A DNA stretch of 61,298 nucleotides from DATBLE01 sp046734335 (GTDB lineage Bacteria > Actinomycetota > Thermoleophilia > Gaiellales > Gaiellaceae): the NCBI GenBank assembly GCA_046734335.1, contig JBKPRA010000022.1:1-61298 (forward strand), written 5' to 3'. Positions 32,230-40,587 of the stretch are shown here, piece after piece; positions within the stretch are counted from its first letter, which is position 1; every line of letters starts with the position of its first letter. The notes below the pieces were generated by a model. That model worked only from the letters and a program-made list of their open reading frames with translations. It did no database searches and had not been told where the DNA came from. Made by a program: the position numbers and the translations under genes.

Positions 32230-33651
32230 ATGGCCGGCAAACGCTCGCATCCGCAACTGACGCTTGCCGTCCTGGCCATCGCCGGCCTCGCGTACGCGAT
32301 GCTGAGCTCGGCGGTCGTGCCGGCGCTGCCGACGATCCAGCACGACCTGAACACCTCCGAGACGGGCGTCGCGTGGCTCCTCACCGGCTACCTGCTGTCG
32401 GCGTCAGTCGCCACCGCGATCCTCGGCCGCCTCGGCGATATGTTCGGCAAGGAGCAGGTCCTCGTCTGGACGCTCGTAGCCTTTGCCGGCGGCACGCTGC
32501 TGGCGGCGGTCTCGCACAACCTCGCCCTGCTGATCGTCGCGCGGGTGATCCAGGGCGTCGGCGGCGGCATCTTTCCCCTCTCCTTCGGGATCATCCGCGA
32601 CGAGTTCCCGCCGCACGAGGTCGCGGGTGGCATCGGGCTGATCTCGGCGATCCTCGGGATAGGTGCCGGGATCGGCATCGTGCTCGGCGGTCTGGTCGTC
32701 GAGCATCTCGGCTGGCAGTGGCTTTTCTGGCTCCCGCTCGTGGTGATCGTCCCCGCGGCGTTCTGCGCCTGGCGGTACATCCCGGAGTCGCCGGTGAAGA
32801 TCCCGGGGCGCGTGAACTGGCTCGCGGCCGCGCTGATGAGCGGCGGGATCTCGGCGGTCCTCCTGTCGGTGAGCGAGACGACCACCTGGGGCTGGGGCTC
32901 TCCGAAGACGCTGGGCCTGCTCGCGCTGGGGCTCCTCGTGTGCGCGGCCTGGGTCGTGGTCGAGGCGCGCAGCGAGCAGCCCCTGATCGACATGAACATG
33001 ATGCGGATCCGCGGCGTCTGGACCACGAACCTGACCGCCTTCCTGCTCGGCGCCGGCCTCTACTCGTCCTTCGTCGTGTTCCCGCAGTTCGCACAGCTGC
33101 CGAAGAGCACCGGCTTCGGCTTCGGCGCATCGGTCGTCGTCTCCGGCCTCTACCTCCTGCCGTCCACGATCGGCATGGTCATCGTCGGCTCGTTGACCGG
33201 GAGGATCGCCGCTCGGTTCGGGTCGAAGACGGCTGTGATCGTCGGCTCGGCTTTCACGGCCGCCGCGTACGGCCTGATCGCGGTGGCGCACGGCTCGCCG
33301 CAGGACATGCTGATCAGCGCGGCGCTGATGGGCCTCGGGATCGGCCTCGCGTTCGCAGCGCTGGGCAACCTGATCGTGCAGGCGGTCGAACCTCACCAGA
33401 CCGGCGCCGCCGGCGGGATGAACACGGTCATGCGCACGATCGGGGGCGCGATCGGCGGCCAGCTCTCGGCGACCTTCATCGCCGGCCACCTGGCCGCGAA
33501 CGGCGAGCCGCTGGTCACCGGCTTCACCGAGACCTTCGTGATGGCGACGGCGTTCCTGGTCGTCTGCACCGCGACGGGCTTCCTGATCCCGGTCGGCGGG
33601 CGCGAGCGCCCGGCCGAGCTCGATCCGGCTCTCGGCGCCGAGCGCGTCTAG
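32230..33651 (+). CDS. MFS transporter, DHA2-type (14 membrane segments)
   Basis: This 473-residue drug/proton-antiporter-type carrier has about 14 hydrophobic helices. Motif A is LGRLGDMFGKEQVL after helix 2 and motif C GIGAGIGIVLGGLVVEHLGW lies in helix 5; both are hallmarks of exporters. The substrate is unknown and may be a small hydrophobic or acidic compound. The ATG follows CAGAATCGGAG, which could serve as a weak -10 box. No regulator of the usual TetR or MarR type is next to it. Confidence 0.9.
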   Translation: MAGKRSHPQLTLAVLAIAGLAYAMLSSAVVPALPTIQHDLNTSETGVAWLLTGYLLSASVATAILGRLGDMFGKEQVLVWTLVAFAGGTLLAAVSHNLALLIVARVIQGVGGGIFPLSFGIIRDEFPPHEVAGGIGLISAILGIGAGIGIVLGGLVVEHLGWQWLFWLPLVVIVPAAFCAWRYIPESPVKIPGRVNWLAAALMSGGISAVLLSVSETTTWGWGSPKTLGLLALGLLVCAAWVVVEARSEQPLIDMNMMRIRGVWTTNLTAFLLGAGLYSSFVVFPQFAQLPKSTGFGFGASVVVSGLYLLPSTIGMVIVGSLTGRIAARFGSKTAVIVGSAFTAAAYGLIAVAHGSPQDMLISAALMGLGIGLAFAALGNLIVQAVEPHQTGAAGGMNTVMRTIGGAIGGQLSATFIAGHLAANGEPLVTGFTETFVMATAFLVVCTATGFLIPVGGRERPAELDPALGAERV

Positions 33652-33657
33652 CCGTCG

Positions 33658-33663
33658 TAGGAT
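33658..33663 (+). promoter_or_regulatory. -10 box TAGGAT of the second LLM gene
   Basis: TAGGAT ends six bases before ATG at 33670, so this gene need not depend on read-through from the MFS gene 18 bases upstream. Confidence 0.6.
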
Positions 33664-33669
33664 CGCGGC

Positions 33670-34734
33670 ATGAAGTTCAGCATCTACTCCGAGCTGCAGT
33701 GGTGGCCGGGCAAGGAGCCGGCTCAGGTCTACGCCGAGGTGCTCGAGCAGATCGAGAACGCCGACCGCCTCGGCTTCGACACCTACTCCGCGATCGAGCA
33801 CTTCTTCTTCCCGAAGTTCTCGGCGTCGCCCGATCCGATCGCGCTCTTCTCCGCGGCCTCGCAGCGCACCTCGCGGATCAACTTCCGGACGCTCGTGCAC
33901 GTGCTGCCGTACCACAACCCGATGGTGCTGGCCTCACGAATCGCCTTCGCCGACATCCTGATGGGCGGCCGCTACGAGTTCGGCGTGGGCCGCGGCCACG
34001 GCTGGATCCCCTGGCGCGCCGGCGTCGCGTACGGCGAGATGGTCGAGCGCTACGACGAGTCGCTGGACATCCTCTTCACGGCCCTGGAGTCGGGCGGTGA
34101 GCCGTTCTCGTACTCGGGGAAGTTCTACGACGTCCACGACGCGCGGATCGTCCCCCCGCCGCGCGGGAAGTTCCGCGTCTTCACCGGCGGCACGTCGGAC
34201 AAGACGTACATCCTCGCCGCGGAGAAGGGATGGGGAGTCGTCGTCCCGCCGCTGCTCCCGTACGAGGCGCTCCGTGAGCAGCTCGACCTGTACCGCTCGA
34301 AGTGCGCCGAGTTCGGCACCGAGCCGGACATCGTCTGGATCCACGCCTGTTACCTCGACGAGGACCGCGACACCGCGGTCCGGGCGGCCGAGGAGGGGAT
34401 CAAAGGCTTCCTGGCCGGCAACGCATCGCCGCTGGTCGAGCACGAGAAGCCGCCGGCCGACGAGCTGACCGGCGCAGGGTACGGCTTCTACACGGCGGGA
34501 ATCCTGGAAAAGCTGGCCGAGACGCCCTACGACGAGATGATCGCCGGCGACATCGTCTGGGTCGGCACGCCGGAGGACGTGATCGAGCGGATCGAGGCGG
34601 TGCGCGACGTCTGCGAAGGCCTGACGGAGATCTCGATCACCGTCAACCCCGGCGGCTTCGACCACTGGCGGGCGATCAAGAACCAGGAGCTGTTCGCCCA
34701 GAGGGTCATGCCGCACTTCAAGGCAAGCGACTAG
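33670..34734 (+). CDS. LLM-class monooxygenase
   Basis: This 354-residue luciferase-like alpha-subunit-type TIM barrel begins MKFSIYSELQWWPG, with DTYSAIEHFFFPKF, GRYEFGVGRGHGWIPWRAG and FRVFTGGTSDKTYILAAEKGWGVVVPP as family segments. LLM monooxygenases use reduced FMN and oxygen to cleave C-S, C-N or C-C bonds. A flavin reductase gene lies next to it on the opposite strand, which fits a two-component system, although they are not co-transcribed. Confidence 0.88.
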   Translation: MKFSIYSELQWWPGKEPAQVYAEVLEQIENADRLGFDTYSAIEHFFFPKFSASPDPIALFSAASQRTSRINFRTLVHVLPYHNPMVLASRIAFADILMGGRYEFGVGRGHGWIPWRAGVAYGEMVERYDESLDILFTALESGGEPFSYSGKFYDVHDARIVPPPRGKFRVFTGGTSDKTYILAAEKGWGVVVPPLLPYEALREQLDLYRSKCAEFGTEPDIVWIHACYLDEDRDTAVRAAEEGIKGFLAGNASPLVEHEKPPADELTGAGYGFYTAGILEKLAETPYDEMIAGDIVWVGTPEDVIERIEAVRDVCEGLTEISITVNPGGFDHWRAIKNQELFAQRVMPHFKASD

Positions 34735-34767
34735 AACGGTCGGCTTCGGCCTGTCCCTTCTTGGCCT

Positions 34768-35334
34768 TCAGAGCTCGGCGCCCTCCCAGAGCAGATCCTG
34801 CCCACTGACCTCCAGTGCCGGGATCTGACGGCTGGGCGTCTCGCGGGGGGCCGGCTTCCACACGCCCCACGAGCGGCGGTAATACATCAGCGGCGCGTCC
34901 TCGTCGGCGGCGCCGTCGCCGTCTTCGACCTGGCCGAGGAGGACGACGTGGTCGCCCGGCTCGATTTCGTGCACGGTGGCGCACTCCGCCCAGGCGAGCG
35001 CGTCCGCGTGGAGCACCGGCATGCCGGTCGTGCTCGGACGCCACTCGACCGCCTCGAACTTGTCCTCGGCCTTCGACGCAAACAGACGCGCCAGCTCGCT
35101 GCGGCCCTCCCGGAGGAAGTTGACGACGAAGCGACCGCCTGCGCGCAGCGCCGGCAGCGTCCGGGAGGTCAGGTCGACGCACACCAGCAGGAGTGGCGGC
35201 TCGGCCGACACCGACGAGACTGCCGTCGTCGTCAACCCGCGCGGCGTCCCGTCCGTGTCCAGCGTGGTCACGACCGCGACGCCGGCTGGATACGACGCCA
35301 TGATCTCGACGAACAGGTCACGGTCGACCGGCAC
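34768..35334 (-). CDS. Flavin reductase-like protein (HpaC/RutF type)
   Basis: This 188-residue split-barrel protein reduces FMN or FAD with NAD(P)H. The family pattern is complete: MASYPAGVAVVTT, GLTTTAVSSVSAEPPLLLVCV and FVVNFLREGRSELARLFAS. It would supply reduced flavin to monooxygenases such as the convergent LLM protein; that pairing is inference. GTG at 35334 lies six bases after a TAGCCT box. It is transcribed alone. Confidence 0.9.
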   Translation of the reverse strand: MPVDRDLFVEIMASYPAGVAVVTTLDTDGTPRGLTTTAVSSVSAEPPLLLVCVDLTSRTLPALRAGGRFVVNFLREGRSELARLFASKAEDKFEAVEWRPSTTGMPVLHADALAWAECATVHEIEPGDHVVLLGQVEDGDGAADEDAPLMYYRRSWGVWKPAPRETPSRQIPALEVSGQDLLWEGAEL

Positions 35335-35340
35335 GTGTGA

Positions 35341-35346
35341 AGGCTA
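35341..35346 (-). promoter_or_regulatory. -10 box TAGCCT of the flavin reductase gene
   Basis: Reading leftwards, TAGCCT is followed by six bases and GTG at 35334. It lies in the 19-base gap after the end of the FAD oxidoreductase gene on the same strand. Confidence 0.55.
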
Positions 35347-35353
35347 CTCACCC

Positions 35354-36928
35354 TCAGTGCCGCCAGAGCCGCCGCCGGAGCAGCTCCTTCGCCACCAACG
35401 TGCCGGAGCCCGCGCCCAGCCCCGGGCCGGGGTGCGTGCTCGCGCCGATGTGCCACAGGCGACCGAGATGCGTGCGGTGGCCGGGCAGGCCGGGCCGCGG
35501 TCGCCAGATCAGGCTCTGGTCGAGGGCACACGAGCCCGAGTAGATGTCCCCGCCGGGCATGTTCGGGTTGGCTGCCTCGATGTCGGCGGGCGAGTAGGCC
35601 ACGCGGCGGAGGATCGACGCCTCGAAGCCGGGAGCCTGCGCGGCGATCCGCGCCTGGATGCGATCGGCGTAGGCCTCGCGCAGCGCCTCCGTCCAGGTGC
35701 AGTCGCCGACGTCCAGCTCACCGGCCGCATCGCCCGCCGGCCGCGAGGGCACCTCCTGCAGCTGGATCCAGAGAATCCAGCGGCCCTCCGGCGCACGCGA
35801 GGGGTCGACGGCCAGCGGCTGGCCGACCACGACCGTGGCCTCGGCAGGCAGCAGTCCGCGGTCGGCCTCGTTGACCGCCCGTGAGACGCCGTTCAGTCCG
35901 GGCGTGAGGTGGACGATCGCCGTCCGTGCCAGGCGCGGGTCGCCCGTCCACTTCGGAGGTTCCGAGAGCGCGAAATGGATCTGCATCTCTCCCCGGCCGT
36001 AGCGGAACCTCCGTGCCTCCTGCAGGGACAGTCCCTCGGGGACTGTCCCGAGAAGCTCGCCGTAGAGCGCCTGCGGCGTCACCCCCGCCAGCACGGCCCT
36101 GGTCGCCTCGACCACCTCGCCGTCCGCCGTCCTGACGCCGGTCGCGCGATCGGACTCGACGACGATCTGGTCGACCTCCCGGCCGGTCTCGCATGCACCC
36201 CCGGCGTCGCGGATGATCCCGGCCAGCGCTTCGACCAGCCGCACGCCCCCTCCCCGGGGCACCGGCATCCCGCCGAGCTCGATCGCCACGCCGACCACCT
36301 GCGCCATGAAGCCGGACGACGCGGCGTCCGGCCCGAGCCCGGTGTGCAACACCCACGGCGCGAACAGCCCCCACGCCCGCTCGTCCTCGAACGTGTCCGC
36401 GGTCCAGTCGCGGCAGGTCGAGAGGACGTTCCCGGCGAACTCGACGAGCCCGCGCCGTCCCAGCCGACGCAGCATCCTGGAGGCGAGTCGCGCACCGTCG
36501 CGCGACCACAGCTCGGTGCCGAGCACGCCGAAGGTGAGGTCGGCGTTGGGCATGAACTCCGCCACTGCGCTGTCCCATCCCGGCCCGAGCGAAGCGACGT
36601 TCTCCTGATGCGACGTGGTCAGGAACCGCGACTGCCCGTCGGGAAAGAGCGTCGCGGTGGGCAACTCCGTGTTCAGGTACTCGACCCCGCGCGCCTCGAG
36701 CGCCTTCCGCAGCTGCAGGTACGCCTCCGAGCCGGTGAACAGCGGGTGCCACGAGGCGAAAACCTCGTGGACGAAGCCCGGTTCGGTGATCTCGGCCGTG
36801 CGGATCGCGCCGCCAAGCCAGTCGTTCCGCTCGAGTACGCACACCGTCCAGCCCTTGCGCGCGAGCAGGGCTCCGGCAACGAGCGCGTTGATCCCGCTCC
36901 CGATCGCGATCGCGTCGTAGCGCCTCAC
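35354..36928 (-). CDS. Phytoene-desaturase-like NAD(P)/FAD oxidoreductase
   Basis: This 524-residue flavoprotein of the CrtI/amine-oxidase clan has an N-terminal FAD fold IAIGSGINALVAGALLARKGWTVCVLERND and a C-terminal FAD tail RLWHIGASTHPGPGLGAGSG. The middle is the family's substrate domain. Members desaturate carotenoids or act on other lipids; no other carotenoid gene is present, so the substrate is open. GTG at 36928 overlaps the stop of the preceding TIM-barrel gene as GTGA. The reading frame stays open far upstream, so a longer call would be wrong. A 25-base inverted repeat lies inside the gene. Confidence 0.85.
   Translation of the reverse strand: MRRYDAIAIGSGINALVAGALLARKGWTVCVLERNDWLGGAIRTAEITEPGFVHEVFASWHPLFTGSEAYLQLRKALEARGVEYLNTELPTATLFPDGQSRFLTTSHQENVASLGPGWDSAVAEFMPNADLTFGVLGTELWSRDGARLASRMLRRLGRRGLVEFAGNVLSTCRDWTADTFEDERAWGLFAPWVLHTGLGPDAASSGFMAQVVGVAIELGGMPVPRGGGVRLVEALAGIIRDAGGACETGREVDQIVVESDRATGVRTADGEVVEATRAVLAGVTPQALYGELLGTVPEGLSLQEARRFRYGRGEMQIHFALSEPPKWTGDPRLARTAIVHLTPGLNGVSRAVNEADRGLLPAEATVVVGQPLAVDPSRAPEGRWILWIQLQEVPSRPAGDAAGELDVGDCTWTEALREAYADRIQARIAAQAPGFEASILRRVAYSPADIEAANPNMPGGDIYSGSCALDQSLIWRPRPGLPGHRTHLGRLWHIGASTHPGPGLGAGSGTLVAKELLRRRLWRH
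36024..36048. repeat. Inverted repeat GGGACAGTCCC-TCG-GGGACTGTCCC inside a gene
   Basis: Two 11-base arms, each itself nearly palindromic, flank a TCG spacer within the oxidoreductase gene, where they encode part of LGTVPEGLSLQ. A hairpin this strong in a coding region looks like a small inserted repeat element rather than chance. Only one copy is in the window. Confidence 0.5.
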
Positions 36929-37701
36929 AACGCCTCCACGGCCGCGACCGCGAGCCGCGCGATCTCGTCGACCGGCAGCGCCCACAGCGAGTCGGGGAAC
37001 GCCTCGCCGAACGTGCCGTCGTCGGACATCACCTCGACGTCGTACCAGCCGCCGTAGCCGCCGGCCTCGAGCGCACGCACCGCCGCGCGCGAATCGTCGC
37101 CGGGCAGCGCGCGGTCCAGGTCCGACCGCGTCTCCGGCCGCGTCCGGTCGGAGAGATGCACGCCGAGGATACGGTCGACGCGCGACACCTCGCCCAGGTG
37201 CCAGGTGTCGAAGACGATGCCGACGTCGGCGCCGCCGATCAGCTCGAGCGCGGCCTCGATCGTCGACACGGGCGAGAGCAGCTCCGCCTGCGACGGGTGG
37301 ATCGGCTCGAGCGCGACCGGCACGCCGTGCCGCGCCCCTGCATCTGCGATTCGGCGGATCCCCTCTACCACCGAGCCGCGGTCGTCGCCCGGGCCGGTCA
37401 GGAAGAACACGCAGCCCGGCTCGAGCTCCGCGAACCGCGCCACCGACGCGCAGATCGACTCGACGCGTGCCTCCGGCTCCTCCGGCCCGGGGATCAGCGG
37501 CGAGGGCAGGATCGAGCCGGCGGCCGGCAGGCACGCCGACACGGCAAGGCTGCTCTCGCGCAACTTCCCGCGCACGTCATCGACACCTTCGAGCTTGGGC
37601 TCGAGGATCCCGATCGCGCCCGCTCCGGCCGCGTGGTATGCGACCAACTCGTCCTCGAACGACGCCGGAAACGTCGTCCACTCGCAGATCCCGATCCGCA
37701 T
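36925..37701 (-). CDS. Sugar phosphate isomerase/epimerase-like TIM barrel
   Basis: This 258-residue protein of the xylose-isomerase-like (AP endonuclease 2) superfamily has metal-ligand segments VALEPIHP, VGIVFDTWHLGEV, ILGVHLSDR and WYDVEVMSDDG. Related proteins are isomerases, epimerases, dehydratases (IolE-like) or hydroxypyruvate isomerase. The compound is not identifiable. It is the first gene of a two-gene unit with the FAD oxidoreductase (GTGA overlap). Its ATG follows TAGCGT at six bases. Confidence 0.85.
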   Translation of the reverse strand: MRIGICEWTTFPASFEDELVAYHAAGAGAIGILEPKLEGVDDVRGKLRESSLAVSACLPAAGSILPSPLIPGPEEPEARVESICASVARFAELEPGCVFFLTGPGDDRGSVVEGIRRIADAGARHGVPVALEPIHPSQAELLSPVSTIEAALELIGGADVGIVFDTWHLGEVSRVDRILGVHLSDRTRPETRSDLDRALPGDDSRAAVRALEAGGYGGWYDVEVMSDDGTFGEAFPDSLWALPVDEIARLAVAAVEAL

Positions 37702-37855
37702 GCCCCAACGCTAAACCGAACCGCGTTGAACCTGCGTACCGTTCAGTCGTATGGTCTCGTCACGGGATCCGAGGTGCGGCATGGCCGCCTCGGCCCGAGA
37801 GCTCACCCGGGAGATGGTTAACTCAGACGGTTCAGCCGAAAGGGAGGAGTGCAGG
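37702..37855. other. Intergenic region upstream of the second LIV operon
   Basis: These 154 bases separate the divergent isomerase gene and the second binding-protein gene. Besides the minus-strand TAGCGT box, they hold the strong GGGAGGAG ribosome-binding site before ATG 37856 and a GGTTAACTC stretch. No -10 box for the binding-protein gene stands out, and no small gene is supported. Confidence 0.4.
37708..37713 (-). promoter_or_regulatory. -10 box TAGCGT of the isomerase-oxidoreductase pair
   Basis: Reading leftwards, TAGCGT is followed by TGGGGC and ATG. The same TAGCGTTGG-type context precedes the ketopantoate-reductase operon at 47722, suggesting one promoter class. Confidence 0.6.
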
Positions 37856-39064
37856 ATGAGGGACTGGAAGAGATGGGGCGTGGTCGGCGGGCTCGCGCTC
37901 GTCGTCGCGGTCGCAGTGGCCGTCGGCGGCGTGACGACGGCGTCCGGCGCCAAGTCGGCCAAGAAGCCGATCGTGATCGGGTTCGCCGCCGATCTGAGCG
38001 GCCAGATGGCGCCGTTCGACAACCCGGCGTACACGGCGGCGAAGCTCGAGGCAGCCAAGATCAATGCGGCCGGCGGCGTGAACGGTGCGAAGCTCAAGAT
38101 CGTCGCCTGCGACACGCAGAACTCGAAGCCGGACGTCTCGAAGTCGTGCGTCAACAACGTCGTGTCGAAAGGCGCCGTGATCGGCATGGTCACCTGCGAC
38201 GTCGACTTCGCCACCGCGGCTATCCAGCAGTTCCTGGCCAAGAGGATGCTGACGATCGCGCCGTGCATCGGAACCGACCAGATGGGGCCGAAGCGCTTCG
38301 GCGCGCTCGGGAAACTGGCCTTCAGCTACGGCAACGTCGCCCAGGACGAGGGCGCGGCGATGGCCGAGTACGCCTACAGCGTCAAGCACTGGACGACGGC
38401 TGTCACCGTCACCGACAACCTCCTCGTCTACTTCAAGAACGTCGTCCAGGCGTTCACGTCCCGCTTCAAACAGCTCGGCGGAAAGATCGTCGACGCCGAG
38501 AGCTTCACCTCCTTCGACAAGACGATCGGGAACGTCGTCAGCCGCGTGAACGGGCAGAAAGCCGACGTGATCGTCACGTCGACCGGGTTCGCGGACTGGC
38601 CGGCGTTCATGGCCGGTATCCGCAGCCTGAACAACCAGACGCCGATCATGAACTCGTGGGCCGGCGACGGCACCTTCTGGTACCCGAAGAGCCCGCCGGT
38701 CTCGAACTACTGGTACGTCACCTACGCCTCGGTGTTCGGCGACGACCCGAGCGCCCTGGTGAAGCGGATGATCGGCCAGCTGACCAATCTCAAGCAGCCG
38801 CCCGCGACGGGAGGCTTCGTCACGGGCGCAGCCTCGATCGACGGCATCGCAGCCGCGATCAAGCTGGCGAAGGGCTCGACCAAGGGAGCCGTGCTCGCGG
38901 CGATCATGCAGAGGTTCAAGGGACTGCCCACGATCTCCGGCAAGGTGAGCTTCTCGCCGGCGCTGCACAGCGTCTTCGGGCGCGCCTACCGCGTTATGGA
39001 GGTGCAGAACTCGAAGCCGAAGTTCGTCCAGCTCTACACCACGAAGAAGCTGGGCACGACCTGA
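37856..39064 (+). CDS. ABC transporter substrate-binding protein, second LIV-type system
   Basis: This 402-residue exported binding protein has a signal segment WGVVGGLALVVAVAVAVGGV followed by KPIVIGFAADLSGQMAPFDNPAYTAAK, typical of the LivK-like receptor fold. It carries four paired-looking cysteines (VACDTQ, KSCVNN, VTCDVD, APCIGT) that the first system's protein lacks, possibly forming disulfides. Ligand unknown. The ATG at 37856 has GGGAGGAG upstream. All five transporter genes follow without a break; unlike the first operon there is no hairpin after it. Confidence 0.9.
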   Translation: MRDWKRWGVVGGLALVVAVAVAVGGVTTASGAKSAKKPIVIGFAADLSGQMAPFDNPAYTAAKLEAAKINAAGGVNGAKLKIVACDTQNSKPDVSKSCVNNVVSKGAVIGMVTCDVDFATAAIQQFLAKRMLTIAPCIGTDQMGPKRFGALGKLAFSYGNVAQDEGAAMAEYAYSVKHWTTAVTVTDNLLVYFKNVVQAFTSRFKQLGGKIVDAESFTSFDKTIGNVVSRVNGQKADVIVTSTGFADWPAFMAGIRSLNNQTPIMNSWAGDGTFWYPKSPPVSNYWYVTYASVFGDDPSALVKRMIGQLTNLKQPPATGGFVTGAASIDGIAAAIKLAKGSTKGAVLAAIMQRFKGLPTISGKVSFSPALHSVFGRAYRVMEVQNSKPKFVQLYTTKKLGTT

Positions 39065-39070
39065 GAGGCG

Positions 39071-39847
39071 TTGGCAGACGACGTCTCGCGTGAGGCGAGC
39101 CGGTGGCCCGGGGGCAGTCTCCGGGCCACCGGCGTTTCGCGCGCCTTCGAGGGCGTGCACGCACTGCGCGGGGTCGACATCGAGGTGCACCGGCACGAGG
39201 TCGTCGGACTGATCGGCCCGAACGGCGCCGGCAAGACGACGTTGGTCAACGTGATCACGGGATTCGACTTCCCGACCGCCGGCTCGGTCGTGCTCGGCGA
39301 GCAGCTGGTCACCTCGTGGAGCCCTCACCGCCGTGGTCGCGCCGGTCTCGCCCGCACGTTCCAGCACAGCCGCTCATTCGGGTCGCTGTCGGTCCGGGAG
39401 AACGTCGAGGTGGCGGCCCTCGGATCGGGTGCGAGCAGCCGTGTTGCGCGCCGGAGGGCGACGGCGCTTCTCGAGCTCCTCGGCCTCGAGACCTATGACG
39501 GGCGTGCGGCGGCGGCGCTTGCGCACGGTGACGAGCGCAAGCTCGGCGTGGCGCGAGCGCTCGCCACCGCCCCGAGGTTCGTGCTGATGGACGAGCCCGC
39601 GGCCGGACTGCCCGAGGCGGAGGTGCCGGACTTCGCGGCGGTCGTCAGCACCGTGCGAGACACCTACGAGGCAGGCGTGCTGCTGATCGACCACAACATG
39701 GCCCTGATCATGGAGGTGTGCGACCGCATCCACGTGCTCGACCAGGGGCGCACGCTCGCCGAGGGGACGCCGCAGGAGATCCGGTCGAACCTGGACGTCA
39801 CCGCTGCCTACCTGGGCGAGAGCGCGATCCACGAGGCCGCCGGATGA
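39071..39847 (+). CDS. livG: ABC transporter ATP-binding protein, LivG-like (second system)
   Basis: This 258-residue ATPase has Walker A GPNGAGKTT, Walker B FVLMDEPAAGLPE, the H-loop LLIDHNMALI and a degenerate signature ALAHGDERKLGVARAL. The last is looser than in the first operon but still of LivG type. The likely start is TTG at 39071, six bases after the binding-protein stop. In this operon the two ATPase genes precede the permease genes, the reverse of the first operon, so the two systems are not a recent duplication. Confidence 0.9.
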   Translation: MADDVSREASRWPGGSLRATGVSRAFEGVHALRGVDIEVHRHEVVGLIGPNGAGKTTLVNVITGFDFPTAGSVVLGEQLVTSWSPHRRGRAGLARTFQHSRSFGSLSVRENVEVAALGSGASSRVARRRATALLELLGLETYDGRAAAALAHGDERKLGVARALATAPRFVLMDEPAAGLPEAEVPDFAAVVSTVRDTYEAGVLLIDHNMALIMEVCDRIHVLDQGRTLAEGTPQEIRSNLDVTAAYLGESAIHEAAG

Positions 39848-40587
39848 CCGCAGCCCGCACTCCCGAGCCGCCCCTCCCCCCGGCGCTCGAGATCGAGGAC
39901 CTCTGGGTCAACTACGGCTCCGTCCCCGCGGTCAGACAACTCGCGCTCACGGTCGGTGCGGGCGAGATCGTCGGGCTGATCGGGCCGAACGGCGCCGGCA
40001 AGTCGACGACGCTGCACACCATCGTCGGCCTCGTGCGGGCGCGCACAGGCGATATCCGCGTCCACGGGACGTCGATCGTCGGGCGCAAGCCGGAGGCGAT
40101 CGCGCGCGGTGGCGTCTCGCTCGTGCCCGAAGGCCGGCGGATCTTCGCCGAGCTGACGGTCGAGGAGAACCTCAGGCTCGGGCTGGTGGCGCGTAAGGAC
40201 CGGGCGGACTCGGGCAGCGACTTCGAGTGGATCGAGGAGCTGTTCCCCGTCGTCCACGAGTTCCGCGCGCGGCAGGCCGGGACGCTCTCGGGGGGGCAGC
40301 AGCAGCAGCTCGCGATCGCCCGGGCGCTCGTTTCGGGGCCGAGCGTGCTCCTCCTCGACGAGCCGTCGCTCGGCCTCGCTCCGACCACCGTGGACGTCGT
40401 CCTCGACGCACTCGCCCAGATCCGCGCCGCCGGTGTGACCGTGATGCTCGTCGAGCAGCGGGCCCAGCGCACCGTCGCGCTGGCCGACCGGACGTACGTG
40501 ATGACGAACGGCGAGATCAAGATGACCCTCACTCCCGCCGACGCGGACGACACCGACCGGATCGTCGCCGCCTACATGTCCTCGTGA
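39844..40587 (+). CDS. livF: ABC transporter ATP-binding protein, LivF-like (second system)
   Basis: This is a 247-residue ATPase subunit. A proline-rich 14-residue N-terminus leads into a standard LivF domain: GPNGAGKSTTLHTIVGL, TLSGGQQQQLAIARAL, VLLLDEPSLGLAP and MLVEQRAQRTV. Start and stop overlap both neighbours as ATGA and GTGA. It works with the LivG-like partner on the two permeases encoded next. Confidence 0.92.
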   Translation: MTAARTPEPPLPPALEIEDLWVNYGSVPAVRQLALTVGAGEIVGLIGPNGAGKSTTLHTIVGLVRARTGDIRVHGTSIVGRKPEAIARGGVSLVPEGRRIFAELTVEENLRLGLVARKDRADSGSDFEWIEELFPVVHEFRARQAGTLSGGQQQQLAIARALVSGPSVLLLDEPSLGLAPTTVDVVLDALAQIRAAGVTVMLVEQRAQRTVALADRTYVMTNGEIKMTLTPADADDTDRIVAAYMSS

